A DNA stretch of 64,000 nt from an uncultured Rickettsiales bacterium (lineage in GTDB: Bacteria > Pseudomonadota > Alphaproteobacteria > Rickettsiales > UBA1997), in assembly GCA_944392135.1 (NCBI GenBank), contig CALXVQ010000002.1, forward strand, positions 1 through 64,000, written 5' to 3'. Below the pieces are notes generated by a model. That model saw only the letters and a list, made by a program, of their open reading frames with translations. It was not told where the DNA came from and did not search any database. Position 1 is the first letter of the stretch. Each line of letters opens with the position of its first letter. The translations under genes were made by a program, and so were the position numbers. This document shows, piece by piece, positions 1 through 9,401 of the stretch.

Positions 1-290
1 CATACCGAGATTGCCACGGGCTTTTCAAGCCCTCGCAATAATAGTGTGGGCTAGGAGTGGTGGTTGCCATACTGAGATTGCCACGAACCTTCGGTTCTCG
101 CAATGACGAGCCAAAAATAATGAGATTGCCACGAGTTCTACGAACTCTCGCAATGACGAGTCAAGAATAATGAGATTGCCACGAGTTCTATAAACTCTCG
201 CAATGATGACTCTATAATCGCAATGACGATATGTGAGTATTAGCCTTTACAATAACATTTTTATAATTGCAATGATGAGCAAAAAATAAC
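1..290. repeat. Cluster of short hairpin (REP-like) repeats
   Basis: At least four copies of one imperfect palindrome lie here (about 6-44, 73-110, 121-160, 171-210). Each starts GAGATTGCCACG and ends CTCGCAATGACG, so ATTGC can pair with GCAAT. Between them is an inner stem that differs from copy to copy (GAACC/GGTTC, GAGTTC/GAACTC, GGGCTT/AAGCCC) but remains self-complementary. The same family fills other intergenic zones of this window. No gene is seen before position 375. Confidence 0.85.
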
Positions 291-374
291 GAGATTACTT
301 ATTGTTTAAGTAATTCTCGTAATTATGTTAAAATAAATAAATTATATATGATAAATAAAATTTACATAAATAAT

Positions 375-1088
375 TTATTCATTACTTATTATGGTATATT
401 TTCCTTCGCCTTTAATAGCATTTAAGAAAGCATCTTGTTCGGAAATTTTAAATACTAAAATTGGCATATTATTATCTCTTGCTAATGTTAAAGCTGTTGG
501 ATCCATAACTCTTAAATCTCTTTTAATTGCTTCATCAAATGAAATTTTATCAAATCTAACTGCATCAGGGTATTTTTTTGGATCTTTATCATAAACACCA
601 TCAACTTGTGTGCCTTTTAAAATAACATCGCATCTCATTTCGGTTGCTCTTAAAACAGAAGCTGTATCAGTAGTAAAATATGGATTACCTGTACCGGCAA
701 CAAAAATATTAATTCGTCCTTTTTCTAAATGACTTAAAGCTCTTCTTAAAGTATAGGTTTCACAAACACCAGTCATATCAAGTGCTGACATCATTCTAGC
801 TTCTACACCGTATTTCTCAATACCAGCTTGTAAAGCAATACCATTCATAACAGTTGCTAACATACCCATATAATCGGCACTAGCTCTGTCCATTATTTCA
901 CTAGTAGCAGAAACACCCCTAAAAATATTCCCACCACCAACTACAACAGAAATTTCAGCACCAGCTTTGTGTATACTAACAATTTCTTCACAAGTCTTTT
1001 TAATAGCATTCATATCATGTCCAAATGGTTTATCGCCCATTAATGATTCACCTGATACTTTAAACAAAACTCTTTTATATTTTAACAT
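375..1088 (-). CDS. pyrH: UMP kinase
   Basis: Phosphorylates UMP to UDP with ATP in the cytoplasm, an essential step of pyrimidine nucleotide synthesis. The 237-residue length is normal for bacterial PyrH, an amino-acid-kinase-fold enzyme. Visible motifs are KVSGESL near residues 10-16, GGGNIFRG at 51-58, DRASADYMGM from 67, and GTGNPYFTTDTAS at about 132-144. It is the last gene of the rpsB-tsf-pyrH series on this strand. A strong hairpin between tsf and pyrH (1113-1138) suggests pyrH receives only part of the upstream transcription or has its own promoter. frr, which often follows pyrH, is absent; the next sequence is repeat DNA. Confidence 0.97.
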   Translation of the reverse strand: MLKYKRVLFKVSGESLMGDKPFGHDMNAIKKTCEEIVSIHKAGAEISVVVGGGNIFRGVSATSEIMDRASADYMGMLATVMNGIALQAGIEKYGVEARMMSALDMTGVCETYTLRRALSHLEKGRINIFVAGTGNPYFTTDTASVLRATEMRCDVILKGTQVDGVYDKDPKKYPDAVRFDKISFDEAIKRDLRVMDPTALTLARDNNMPILVFKISEQDAFLNAIKGEGKYTIISNE

Positions 1089-1112
1089 TTTGCCCCTTTT
1101 TTGATTATTAAA

Positions 1113-1138
1113 AAAGAAGTAGTTTTAACTACTTCTTT
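1113..1138 (-). terminator. Hairpin terminator between tsf and pyrH
   Basis: A perfect inverted repeat (AAAGAAGTAGTT, 2-base loop, AACTACTTCTTT) lies 6 bases after the tsf stop codon and reads into a run of T on the minus strand. It sits 25 bases before the pyrH start, so it probably attenuates transcription from tsf into pyrH. Confidence 0.75.
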
Positions 1139-1144
1139 AAAAAA

Positions 1145-2083
1145 TTAAGCTTTATTAACCATTGACGCAACTTCGTCTGCGAAATCGGCTGTTTGCTTTT
1201 CTATACCTTCACCTAAAACAAAGAATACATATTCTTGAATTTCAACTTTCTTTCCTGTTTCTTTTTCAAAATCTTTTAAAAGATCGGAAATCTTTTTGTT
1301 GCTATCCATAATGTATGCTTGATTTAAGAGTACATTTTCTTCATAATATTTTTTAACTCTACCTTCAACCATTTTTTCAACAATATTATCTGGTTTACCA
1401 GATTTTTTAGCTAATTCTCTTGCGATTTCTTTTTCAGAATCAATTTTAGTAGCAGGAACATCAGCTTCTGTTAAAAATTCAGGTTTTGTAGCAGCAATAT
1501 GCATTGCAATACCTTTTCCTAATTCTTCTAATTTATCTTGTGAAGCATCGGATTTTAAAGCAACTAATACACCGATTTTTCCAAGTCCAGGAGCTATTGC
1601 TGTGTGAACATAAGAAACAATTAAACCATTATCAACAGTAATTGTTTTTCCTCTTCTAATTTGTAAATTTTCACCAATTGTAGCAACAGCATTAGCAACT
1701 ATATCAGAAACAACTTCATTGCATTTTTCACATTTTGAAGATTTTAATGTTTCTGCAAACTTATATACATCATTTTCTTTAATATTTAAAGAAATTTTTA
1801 ATAAGTTTTTAACTAAATCTTGGAATTTTTCGTTTCTAGCAACGAAATCAGTTTCGGAATTTACTTCAAGTATTGATGCTTTTTTGCCATCATTATCAAT
1901 GCCAACAACACCTTCTGCTGTAACTCTTGAACTTTTTTTTGCTGCAGATGATAAGCCTTTTTTTCTTAACCATTCAACAGCCTTTTCATAATCGTCATTA
2001 TTTTCTTTTAAAGCTTTATTACAGTCAGACATGCCACAGCCTGTATTTTCTCTAAGTTTTTTAATTAAATCTGCATTTGCCAT
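1145..2083 (-). CDS. tsf: Elongation factor Ts
   Basis: Nucleotide exchange factor that releases GDP from EF-Tu. The N-terminal UBA-like domain (about residues 1-40) carries LRENTGCGMSDCNKAL, and the signature TDFVARN lies at 78-84 at the start of the core that contacts EF-Tu. The 312 residues are typical for the family. It lies downstream of rpsB, the near-universal arrangement, but one extra membrane-protein gene is inserted between them with only 3 bases separating it from tsf, so the three are probably cotranscribed. A strong hairpin terminator follows. Confidence 0.97.
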   Translation of the reverse strand: MANADLIKKLRENTGCGMSDCNKALKENNDDYEKAVEWLRKKGLSSAAKKSSRVTAEGVVGIDNDGKKASILEVNSETDFVARNEKFQDLVKNLLKISLNIKENDVYKFAETLKSSKCEKCNEVVSDIVANAVATIGENLQIRRGKTITVDNGLIVSYVHTAIAPGLGKIGVLVALKSDASQDKLEELGKGIAMHIAATKPEFLTEADVPATKIDSEKEIARELAKKSGKPDNIVEKMVEGRVKKYYEENVLLNQAYIMDSNKKISDLLKDFEKETGKKVEIQEYVFFVLGEGIEKQTADFADEVASMVNKA

Positions 2084-2086
2084 TTT

Positions 2087-2533
2087 TTAATCCTTTTTAA
2101 TATTTGATTTATAAAATTTAGTTGATGCACTAAGCCAATCCAATAATAATAAATATATAGATAAAATATATTTTGTTAAGAGAAGAACAATTGGACTAAG
2201 TAATAAAATTAATACAGCAAGTAATATATCACTAAATAATTTAATAACAACAGCTATTAAGAGACAAATTGCAACAATACACAATATTAAAATTGAAATA
2301 GCTTTATTAACTTTAAAAACGAATTCAGCAGAATTGTTAAAATCAATAATTTCATAAAGAATATCCTTAATGGTGAAATAATTTGTGTCTTTATTAACAC
2401 TATTATTATCAACATTATTATTATTTTCTTTAATATTTTCAACTTTTGCTTTATTTTGCATAGTTTTTGTCTTTTTAGTACCTTTTACTTTTTTTGTACT
2501 TTTAACATTTTTATTATTTTTTTCTTCTTCCAT
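2087..2533 (-). CDS. Small membrane protein inserted between rpsB and tsf (DUF4282-like)
   Basis: The first 45 or so residues are rich in Lys, Asn and Thr and look disordered. Residues 50-145 contain a short conserved-looking region followed by two long hydrophobic segments (about 83-105 and 107-130), which predicts a two-helix inner-membrane protein with a cytoplasmic basic tail. The pattern FTIKDIL, aromatic-rich linker and paired membrane helices resembles DUF4282 proteins, but this is a family-level impression without a search. It sits tightly in the rpsB-tsf operon (19 bases after rpsB, 3 before tsf), an unusual place for a membrane protein. Function unknown. Confidence 0.7.
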   Translation of the reverse strand: MEEEKNNKNVKSTKKVKGTKKTKTMQNKAKVENIKENNNNVDNNSVNKDTNYFTIKDILYEIIDFNNSAEFVFKVNKAISILILCIVAICLLIAVVIKLFSDILLAVLILLLSPIVLLLTKYILSIYLLLLDWLSASTKFYKSNIKKD

Positions 2534-2552
2534 TTTGTTCTCCTATAAATTA

Positions 2553-3539
2553 TTATTTATTTTCAGCATCTTCTGCTTTTGTTTCTTCAACAACAACTGG
2601 AGCCTTTACTTCTTCTTTTACAGCAGGAGCTTTTGCTTCTTTCTTTATTGTTGGAGTTTTAGCTTCTTTTTTTGCAACTGGTAATTTATCTTTTTTTGAT
2701 TTATTTACAGCTTTGCTTGCTTTTTTTGATGAAGTTTTTTTGGTATCTTTTTTAACTTCTTTTTTAATTACCGGTGCATTTTCTAATGCATCTTTTAAAG
2801 CTTCTTCAATAACTTTCATATATAATTTGATAGCTTTAATAGAGTCATCATTTCCTGGAACTGGATAATCAATATTATCAGGATCTGAATTTGTATCAAC
2901 AATAGCCATAACTGGAATACCTAAACTCTTAGCTTCTGCGATAGAAAGCGATTCTCTTGGAGTATCAATAACAAAAACTAAATCAGGTAATTTTGACATA
3001 TCTTTAATACCACCTAATTGTTTTTCTAATTTATCTTGCTTTCTACTCAACATTAATTTTTCTTTTTTTGTTAATGTTGATTTTTCATTAGCTAATTCGT
3101 TTTCAATTTCTTTTAATGTTTTAATAGATCTAGAAATTGTTTTCCAGTTTGTAAGCATACCACCTAACCATTTGTTGGTTACATAGTATTGTTTACAATC
3201 AACTGCAACTTCTTTTACAGTTTCAGCACCTTGTTTTTTTGTACAAACAAACAAGATTTTTCCATTTCTTTTTACAATTTCTCTTAAAATTTTTGATGCT
3301 TCAGCAAGTAAAATTGCACTTTGTGTTAAATCAATAATATGCAATTCATTTTTTACACCATAGATATATGGAGCCATTTTAGCATTCCATCTAGATGTTC
3401 TGTGTCCAAAATGAACACCTGCTTCTAACATTTCTCTAATTGTAAAATGTGGTTCAAAAGCTTTATTTTCTTTTGATTCTTCAACTTGTTCTGTTTGATT
3501 TTCTAGAACTTCGTTTTGTTCTAATGTTTTTTCTTCCAT
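2553..3539 (-). CDS. rpsB: 30S ribosomal protein S2 with extended tails
   Basis: Small-subunit protein S2, which binds late in assembly near S1. The S2 core starts at about residue 35 and shows the hallmark GVHFGHRTSRWNAKM at 41-55, followed by the conserved WLGGMLTNWKT and GIPVMAIVDTNSDP segments. At 328 residues it is longer than the usual 230-260. The first 30 residues are acidic (Glu-rich) and the last 65 are a low-complexity Lys/Ala/Pro/Glu tail with repeats such as KKEAKAPAVK. Long charged S2 tails are known in alphaproteobacteria. A structured leader (3552-3611) precedes the start and probably mediates S2 autoregulation. Confidence 0.96.
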   Translation of the reverse strand: MEEKTLEQNEVLENQTEQVEESKENKAFEPHFTIREMLEAGVHFGHRTSRWNAKMAPYIYGVKNELHIIDLTQSAILLAEASKILREIVKRNGKILFVCTKKQGAETVKEVAVDCKQYYVTNKWLGGMLTNWKTISRSIKTLKEIENELANEKSTLTKKEKLMLSRKQDKLEKQLGGIKDMSKLPDLVFVIDTPRESLSIAEAKSLGIPVMAIVDTNSDPDNIDYPVPGNDDSIKAIKLYMKVIEEALKDALENAPVIKKEVKKDTKKTSSKKASKAVNKSKKDKLPVAKKEAKTPTIKKEAKAPAVKEEVKAPVVVEETKAEDAENK

Positions 3540-3551
3540 AATTTTTCCTTT

Positions 3552-3611
3552 CTTTGGTTATACCACCATCAGCTCAATATCTATACAAATAGACACCAAA
3601 GTTTGGCTGAT
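3552..3611 (-). promoter_or_regulatory. rpsB leader with potential pseudoknot (S2 autoregulation candidate)
   Basis: Read on the minus strand, the leader contains in order ATCAGC (3611-3606), CTTTGGT (3601-3595), a hairpin TCTAT-TTGT-ATAGA (3593-3580), GCTGAT (3573-3568) and ACCAAAG (3558-3552). The first pairs with the fourth and the second with the fifth, so the helices cross, as in an H-type pseudoknot. The last strand abuts the AAAGG ribosome binding site of rpsB. Pairings are seen directly; feedback by S2, known for rpsB leaders elsewhere, is inferred. Confidence 0.6.
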
Positions 3612-3669
3612 TGTGATTTATTATTAATAATAATTAAATGAATTAATTAAAAAAATTAATTCACTACAA

Positions 3670-3698
3670 ATATAATATATATAATATTTATTTTGCAA
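3670..3698 (-). promoter_or_regulatory. Candidate rpsB promoter
   Basis: On the minus strand a TTGCAA -35-like box (3698-3693) is followed after 15-17 bases by TATTAT or TTATAT (about 3677-3670). It lies upstream of the structured leader. The surrounding DNA is nearly all A and T, so the exact -10 box is uncertain. Confidence 0.4.
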
Positions 3699-3725
3699 GA
3701 AATATTTAATAATAAATACTAATAA

Positions 3726-5936
3726 TTAAATAAATTTTATAAAATCTTGAATAATTGTTTTTACACCGCAAGATTTAAAAGCTATTGTGAGTTTTTTGCC
3801 ATCGGTTTTGATAACAACACCTTCACCAAATGTAGGATGTATAACTCTTTTTGCTACATTTTTCATAGCAAACTCTTCATTTCTTTGTATAATAGGTTCG
3901 CCATCATCATCAAAAGAATATGAACTATTTTTGGGGGTGTAATAATTATTATATCTTCCTACTCTTTGATTTTCATATTCTTCATCTTCATTTTTGTATG
4001 TTGTTTCAAATGTATCTTTATTAATAATGTCTAAATTTTCTTCTGGCAATTCTTTAATAAATCTAGATGGTTGTGTCATTCTTAATTCATTATAGTCAAA
4101 TCTAGTTTTAGAGTAGCTGATAAATAATTTCTTTTTAGCTCTTGTAATTGCAACATAAGCTAATCTTCTTTCTTCTTCTAAACCATTTCTTTCATCAACA
4201 GATTTAGGACTTGGAAAAATACCTTCTTCCCAACCTGGTAGAAATACTGTATCAAATTCTAAACCCTTTGCAGAATGAATTGTCATTATATTTACAGAAT
4301 TATTATTTATAGAATCAGTTTTATCAGTAGCTAAACTAACATATTCTAAAAATTCTGACAAACTTTGAAATTCTGCTAAACCTCTAATAAACTCATTAAT
4401 ATTTTCTAATGCACTCTTTGATTCATCTGTTTTTTCGGCAATAAGACTATCTATATAACCACTATCATATAATATTTCTCTTGTTAAAGTAATATGATCT
4501 TTTTCACTTAATTGTTTATGCCATTCTCTAATATCATTGATAAATTGTAAAATATTTTCAGCAGTTTTTCCTTTAATTGTTTCTCTAATACATAAATCTT
4601 CACATACATCTAAAATATTTACTTTTTGTCCTTTAATTTCATTCAATATTTTATTCATCGTGGCATTTCCAATACCCCTTCGTGGCACATTTATAATTCT
4701 TTCAAATGCTAAAAAATCAGCAGGATTTTTTACTAATTTAAGATAAGCTATACAATCTTTGATTTCCTTTCTGTCATAAAATTTAAAACCACCAACAATT
4801 CTATAAGGTATGGATTGAGAAATAAAAATTTCCTCAAAAATTCTTGTTTGATAACCGGCTCTAACTAAAATAGCCATATCTTTATATTGAATATCTTTAA
4901 TTAAATCTAAAACTTTACCAGAAATAGCATATGCTTCTTCTTTGTCTCTTTCAAAACATTCAAGACAAACCTTATCACCAATATTATTTGTATCAGTCCA
5001 TAAAGTTTTTTTATGTCTATCTTTATTATTTGCAATTACAGCAGAAGCTACACTTAATATATTAGATGTAGAACGATAATTTCTTTCTAATCTAATTATT
5101 TTTGTATTTTCAAAGTCCTTTTCAAATTTTAAAATATTTTTAATTTCCGCACCTCTCCAACCATAAATTGATTGATCATCGTCGCCAACACAGGTAATAA
5201 AAATATTATCTTTTACTCCTAATCCAGAAATCATTTTTAGCCAAGTATTTTGAATTGCATTAGTATCTTGGTATTCATCAACAAGAATATAAGAAAATTT
5301 ATTGATATAATTTTGTAAAACTTCCGGATATTGTTTAAAAATTTCAACATTATATAATAGTAAATCGCCAAAATCGCAAACATTTAATTTTTTACATCTT
5401 TCTTGATATTCTCTATATACTTCTTTGATATCAGGAAAATAATTAAAATCAGTATTGAAATTTAAAACATCGTCGCTTGTATAACCTTTATCTTTCCATT
5501 CGTTTATTTTATTAGCATAATTTTTTACAGGATATTCTTTTATATCAATCTTAAAATCTAAAAGTATTTGTTTTAATAATCTTTTTTGATCATCAGGATC
5601 CATAATTGTAAAATCTGGTGTCAAATAAACTAATTCAGCATGTTGTCTTAAAATTCTATTAGCTATTGAATGAAATGTACTAAGCCACATTGAAGAAATA
5701 TCTTTCATAAGAATATTTGCGACCCTTTCTTGCATTTCTCTTGCAGCTTTATTTGTAAATGTAACAGCAAGAATTTCAGAAGGGTAGGCTTGTCCTGTTT
5801 CTAATAAATAAGCAATTTTAGATGTTAATACTTTTGTTTTTCCTGTACCAGCACCAGCTAATACAAGTAATGGGCCATCATTATAAACAACGGCCTCTTT
5901 TTGTTCGGCATTTAATTCATCTAAAATATTTGACAT
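3726..5936 (-). CDS. UvrD/PcrA-type DNA helicase
   Basis: Superfamily 1A 3'-5' helicase for nucleotide-excision and mismatch repair and for clearing recombination intermediates. Motifs are in the expected order over 736 residues: Q-motif start, Walker A AGAGTGKT near 27-34, TFTNKAAREM (Ia), LVDEYQDTN (II), GDDDQSIYGWRGA (III), NYRST (IV), TIHSAKGLEF (V) and YVAITRAKKKL (VI). The C-terminus carries the Tudor-like tail of PcrA/UvrD (HPTFGEGVVIKTDG onward), which contacts RNA polymerase in homologues. The length matches PcrA and UvrD, which cannot be told apart here. It has no close operon partner. Confidence 0.95.
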   Translation of the reverse strand: MSNILDELNAEQKEAVVYNDGPLLVLAGAGTGKTKVLTSKIAYLLETGQAYPSEILAVTFTNKAAREMQERVANILMKDISSMWLSTFHSIANRILRQHAELVYLTPDFTIMDPDDQKRLLKQILLDFKIDIKEYPVKNYANKINEWKDKGYTSDDVLNFNTDFNYFPDIKEVYREYQERCKKLNVCDFGDLLLYNVEIFKQYPEVLQNYINKFSYILVDEYQDTNAIQNTWLKMISGLGVKDNIFITCVGDDDQSIYGWRGAEIKNILKFEKDFENTKIIRLERNYRSTSNILSVASAVIANNKDRHKKTLWTDTNNIGDKVCLECFERDKEEAYAISGKVLDLIKDIQYKDMAILVRAGYQTRIFEEIFISQSIPYRIVGGFKFYDRKEIKDCIAYLKLVKNPADFLAFERIINVPRRGIGNATMNKILNEIKGQKVNILDVCEDLCIRETIKGKTAENILQFINDIREWHKQLSEKDHITLTREILYDSGYIDSLIAEKTDESKSALENINEFIRGLAEFQSLSEFLEYVSLATDKTDSINNNSVNIMTIHSAKGLEFDTVFLPGWEEGIFPSPKSVDERNGLEEERRLAYVAITRAKKKLFISYSKTRFDYNELRMTQPSRFIKELPEENLDIINKDTFETTYKNEDEEYENQRVGRYNNYYTPKNSSYSFDDDGEPIIQRNEEFAMKNVAKRVIHPTFGEGVVIKTDGKKLTIAFKSCGVKTIIQDFIKFI

Positions 5937-6000
5937 ATAAAATTAAAAAATTACTTAAAAATGATAAAAAATAAAATACTAAAATCAAGATTTTTATAAA

Positions 6001-6038
6001 AAAATATATCTCAATATTGCTATTGAGATATATTTTTT
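6001..6038 (-). terminator. Long perfect hairpin terminator
   Basis: A 17-base stem (AAAAATATATCTCAATA and its complement) with a TTGC loop. It is symmetric and flanked by T or A runs on both strands. It lies 24 bases after the stop codon of the 191-codon gene and about 65 bases before the helicase start, so it most likely ends the former. Confidence 0.75.
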
Positions 6039-6062
6039 ATATTGTATATATTATATTGTAAA

Positions 6063-6626
6063 TTATCTATTTTTTTCATTTGTTGCATATGCAGTAGATT
6101 CAAGATTTTGTGGATCGCTAATCTGTACTTTTTGACTTTGAATAGCCATCCCTTTATTATTTACTTTTGCTTGTGATTTTTGTGTTTCTTCCTTTATTTG
6201 ATCATAAGCTTTTACTTTAGCTTTTTCTTTTGTTCTTTTTTTAGATATATATTTGCATATAGCACCAGTAATAGTAGCAATAGCAATTGTTCCGAGTACA
6301 ATTCCACCTAATAAAGCGACAGTTCCTGCTGTGGTAGCAGTAGTTATACCTACCCAACTTAGTGCTGACGCCAAACCTGTATTTCCTAATATTGCAGTAC
6401 CAACAGTATTTGCAACACTAGAAACACCAGCAGCTATGGTAGCCATAATTCCTGTACCAGCAGCAGTAGCACTAGCAGCTCCGGCAGTATAGAGAGCTAT
6501 ACCAGTACCAGCCATACAAACAGCAGCTCCACTTAAAAAACCAGTTGCATCAGCTAATGGGCCTAATATTTTGGAATGTTTTTGAATTTTATCTTCTGTA
6601 TTAGTTATAATATCCTTAATACTCAT
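6063..6626 (-). CDS. Gly/Ala-rich membrane protein of unknown function
   Basis: A 187-residue protein starting MSIKDII; an in-frame ATG 12 bases upstream (6638) is an alternative start, and neither has a strong Shine-Dalgarno. Residues 25-125 form a long run of Gly, Ala, Thr and Val in several hydrophobic stretches (GTGIALYTAGAASATAAGTG and similar), a pattern seen in small-residue membrane or pore-forming proteins. This is followed by a basic KKRTKEKAK segment and a hydrophilic C-terminal tail of about 45 residues. It stands alone between two transcription units and is closed by a strong terminator. I do not recognise the family. Confidence 0.7.
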   Translation of the reverse strand: MSIKDIITNTEDKIQKHSKILGPLADATGFLSGAAVCMAGTGIALYTAGAASATAAGTGIMATIAAGVSSVANTVGTAILGNTGLASALSWVGITTATTAGTVALLGGIVLGTIAIATITGAICKYISKKRTKEKAKVKAYDQIKEETQKSQAKVNNKGMAIQSQKVQISDPQNLESTAYATNEKNR

Positions 6627-6713
6627 AATATATACCATATTTATAATACATATCTATATTATACCAGTTAAAATTAATTTTGTCAATTAAATTATGATTA
6701 TAAATATATTTAA

Positions 6714-7673
6714 TTAATTATTAAAAAATTTTTTTATCATATCTCTAATTTTTTCAATATCTTTTAATTGATTGATATTATTTCTAAATTCATTTGAACC
6801 AGGGAGTCCGGCACTATACCAACCAATATGTTTTCTGGCAATAGGAATACCATATTTTTCACCATAATGATCTATTATTTGATTAAAATGTTGTAAAAGT
6901 ATTTTTCCTTTTTCTTGTTTTGTAGGTTCTTGAAAAATACCACCTTGCAACTCTGTTTCTATTTGTTTAAATAGCCAAGGCTTTCCATAAATGCCCCTAC
7001 CAATCATAAGACCATCAGCATTACTTTGTTTTAAAGCTTCAATAACATCTTTTGTTGTTTTTATATCACCATTAACCATAACAGGAATTTTAACACTTTC
7101 TTTAACTTTTGACACAAACTTCCAATCAGCCACACCTTCATACATTTGATTTCTAGTCCTACCATGAACTGTAATTAATTTTACTCCTTCTTCTTCTGCT
7201 ATTTTTGCAATAGTTGGGGCATTAAGATTATCAAAATCCCACCCCATCCTCATTTTAACAGTAATAGGCGCTTTTACAGCATTAACAACTGCATGAATAA
7301 TATCTCTTGCTAATTTCTCATCTTTCATTACAGCAGAGCCTGCGAAACCTTTTACAACTTTTTTAACAGGACAACCAAAATTTATATCAATTAAGTCAGC
7401 TCCTAAATCTTCATTTAATTTTGCTGCTTCTGCCATATAATATGTATCATTTCCAGAAATTTGAACAGCATTTATTTCAAAAGTATTTTTAATTTTTTTT
7501 AAATAATCTTTGTGATGAATTGATCTGCTAGGTATCATTTCTGTATACATCATACCAACACCACCAAAGCTTGCTATTGTTTCTCTAAAAGGGGCATCGG
7601 TTATACCACACAAAGGACATAAAAATAAATTATTTTTTGTGGTAATATTTCCAATTTTAATTTGTTTTAGCAT
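6714..7673 (-). CDS. dusB: tRNA-dihydrouridine synthase (DusB family)
   Basis: FMN- and NADPH-dependent enzyme that reduces uridine to dihydrouridine in tRNA. The TIM-barrel domain shows [12 protein letters not shown]-like start, QISGND, the catalytic cysteine in [10 protein letters not shown] (about residues 98-107), [25 protein letters not shown] and [13 protein letters not shown]. The 319 residues are normal for DusB/NifR3. The start overlaps the end of mltG by 17 bases, so the two are translationally coupled. DusA and DusC cannot be fully excluded, but GCPVKKV and RGIYGKPW favour DusB. Confidence 0.92.
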   Translation of the reverse strand: MLKQIKIGNITTKNNLFLCPLCGITDAPFRETIASFGGVGMMYTEMIPSRSIHHKDYLKKIKNTFEINAVQISGNDTYYMAEAAKLNEDLGADLIDINFGCPVKKVVKGFAGSAVMKDEKLARDIIHAVVNAVKAPITVKMRMGWDFDNLNAPTIAKIAEEEGVKLITVHGRTRNQMYEGVADWKFVSKVKESVKIPVMVNGDIKTTKDVIEALKQSNADGLMIGRGIYGKPWLFKQIETELQGGIFQEPTKQEKGKILLQHFNQIIDHYGEKYGIPIARKHIGWYSAGLPGSNEFRNNINQLKDIEKIRDMIKKFFNN

Positions 7674-8661
7674 TTTCTGTTTGTGTCTTATTTTTTAATT
7701 TTTGTCTATATTGATAAACAAATGTATTATGTTCATCTAATGTTCTTGAAAAATTATGCCCTCCATCACCAGTAGCTACAAAATATAAATAATTAGTATT
7801 TTCAGGATTTAAAACAGCCTTAATTGCATCTTTTCCGGGATTAGCAATGGCTTTCTTAGGAATACCTTTTATTTTGTATGTGTTATATTCTGTAATTCTG
7901 TCTAGATCACTTTGTCTAATTTCTCTTTCTAAATCTTTATTTCCCATTGTGAAAGAATAAATTACAGTAGGATCTGATTGTAATCTCATACCTTTTCTTA
8001 ATCTATTTACAAAAACAGATGCAACTTTTCCTCTTTCTTCTGGTATACCAGTTTCTTTTTCAACTATTGAAGCAAGACTAATTGCTTCTTCTTTTGTTTC
8101 AAAAGGTAAATCATATGCTCTTTTTAGCCATTCTTGGTCTAAAAAATCTTTCATAGCTTTTTGCATTCTCTTTACTATACTAGATTTTGAATCACCATAT
8201 GTATATGTATATGTTTCTGGTAATAAAGTTCCTTCTTCTATTTTTTCATTAGGCAAATCACCAAATAAACCATATGTAGAATCTATCATTTTTAATATTG
8301 TATCATTTGTTAAACCTTCTGCAAAAGTAATTTTTCTAATATATACATCACCATCTTCTAATTGTTTTAATATATCATATGGTGAACTGCCTTTTAAAAA
8401 TTCATACTCTCCAGTTTTTATTGTTAGTTGATTTTTATATAATAGTCTAGATACATTTTTAAAAATAAATTTTGAATTTTCTGGTATTAATTTTTGTTCT
8501 CTTAAATTTTTAACAATAGTTCTAAAAGAACTTCCTTTTTTCACAATAAAAAATGTATCTTCTTGTACTGATGGTGTGGTAAATAAAGCATATGTATAAT
8601 AAGTAAATCCACAAACTGATATTGCACCACATAAAAATAATATTAATAAAATTTTTTTCAT
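7657..8661 (-). CDS. mltG: Endolytic murein transglycosylase MltG
   Basis: Inner-membrane lytic transglycosylase that cuts nascent peptidoglycan strands and sets glycan length. One N-terminal membrane helix (residues 1-28) is followed by a LysM-like region and the YceG catalytic domain. The diagnostic segment [20 protein letters not shown] contains the catalytic glutamate, and [20 protein letters not shown] follows. The usual C-terminal NPGKDAI...YLYFVA segment with HxFS ([11 protein letters not shown]) is present. The 334 residues are typical. It overlaps dusB downstream and starts 44 bases after rsmG. Confidence 0.95.
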   Translation of the reverse strand: MKKILLILFLCGAISVCGFTYYTYALFTTPSVQEDTFFIVKKGSSFRTIVKNLREQKLIPENSKFIFKNVSRLLYKNQLTIKTGEYEFLKGSSPYDILKQLEDGDVYIRKITFAEGLTNDTILKMIDSTYGLFGDLPNEKIEEGTLLPETYTYTYGDSKSSIVKRMQKAMKDFLDQEWLKRAYDLPFETKEEAISLASIVEKETGIPEERGKVASVFVNRLRKGMRLQSDPTVIYSFTMGNKDLEREIRQSDLDRITEYNTYKIKGIPKKAIANPGKDAIKAVLNPENTNYLYFVATGDGGHNFSRTLDEHNTFVYQYRQKLKNKTQTENAKTN

Positions 8662-8704
8662 AATTTAAAATATTTTAACATTAATAAATAATTATATAAT
8701 ACTT

Positions 8705-9295
8705 TTAAAACAAGTCAAGTTTTTTAAAATGATTAATTATTATAATTTTACCTTCATTTGATGTTATACTATCAATTAATTCATAATCAAATTTCCAATA
8801 TTTTTTTGCTTCATCAATTTCTTCATAAATTTTTTTGCCTTTTAAAAAAATTAATTTTGTATTTTTGTTGCTTAAATTTTGTGAAAATTCTAATAATAAA
8901 TTTATATTAGCTAATGCTCGTGATACTATAATATTAAAAGTTTTATCTTTTACATTATATAAATTTTCATTTCTTACTATAATTTTATTTTTAGAAAAAT
9001 TTTTTGCTTTTTCTAAAAATTCACATTTTCTTATAGACTTTTCAAATAAATGTATTTCTTTTATACCAACTATTGATAATGGTATACCAGGCAAACCGGC
9101 ACCACTTCCTAAATCGGCAACTTTTATATCTTTATTTTCTATTAAATTTATTATTTGTAAACTATCAATTATATGTCTGTTCCATATATCTTCTATCGTA
9201 GATTTTCCAATTAAATTAATTTTGTTATTATATTCTAATAAAAATTTAATATAATTTTCTAATTGTTCTTTATTTTGTAATATTAAATCGTCCAT
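8705..9295 (-). CDS. rsmG: 16S rRNA (guanine-527-N7) methyltransferase
   Basis: SAM-dependent enzyme that methylates G527 in the 530 loop of 16S rRNA. Residues 35-130 hold the GidB signature: NLIGKSTIEDIWNRHIIDSL, the SAM-binding VADLGSGAGLPGIPLSI, HLFEKSIRKCEFL and the VSRALANIN segment. At 196 residues it is slightly short but complete. It is often paired with mnmG, parA and parB; here it instead precedes mltG and dusB on the same strand. Confidence 0.94.
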   Translation of the reverse strand: MDDLILQNKEQLENYIKFLLEYNNKINLIGKSTIEDIWNRHIIDSLQIINLIENKDIKVADLGSGAGLPGIPLSIVGIKEIHLFEKSIRKCEFLEKAKNFSKNKIIVRNENLYNVKDKTFNIIVSRALANINLLLEFSQNLSNKNTKLIFLKGKKIYEEIDEAKKYWKFDYELIDSITSNEGKIIIINHFKKLDLF

Positions 9296-9338
9296 TATTG
9301 CATAAATTTTTTAAATTAATACTATAATAAAAAAACAC

Positions 9339-9368
9339 TTGATTTTATTTTTCAAGATATTATATACT
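9339..9368 (+). promoter_or_regulatory. Candidate promoter of the RND pump
   Basis: TTGATT (9339-9344), 18-base spacer and TATACT (9363-9368), 34 bases before the ATG. The -10 box fits well, the -35 box moderately. It lies in the divergent interval with rsmG. Confidence 0.4.
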
Positions 9369-9401
9369 AATTTGTTATATTAATAAATTTGTTTCAATTG
9401 T

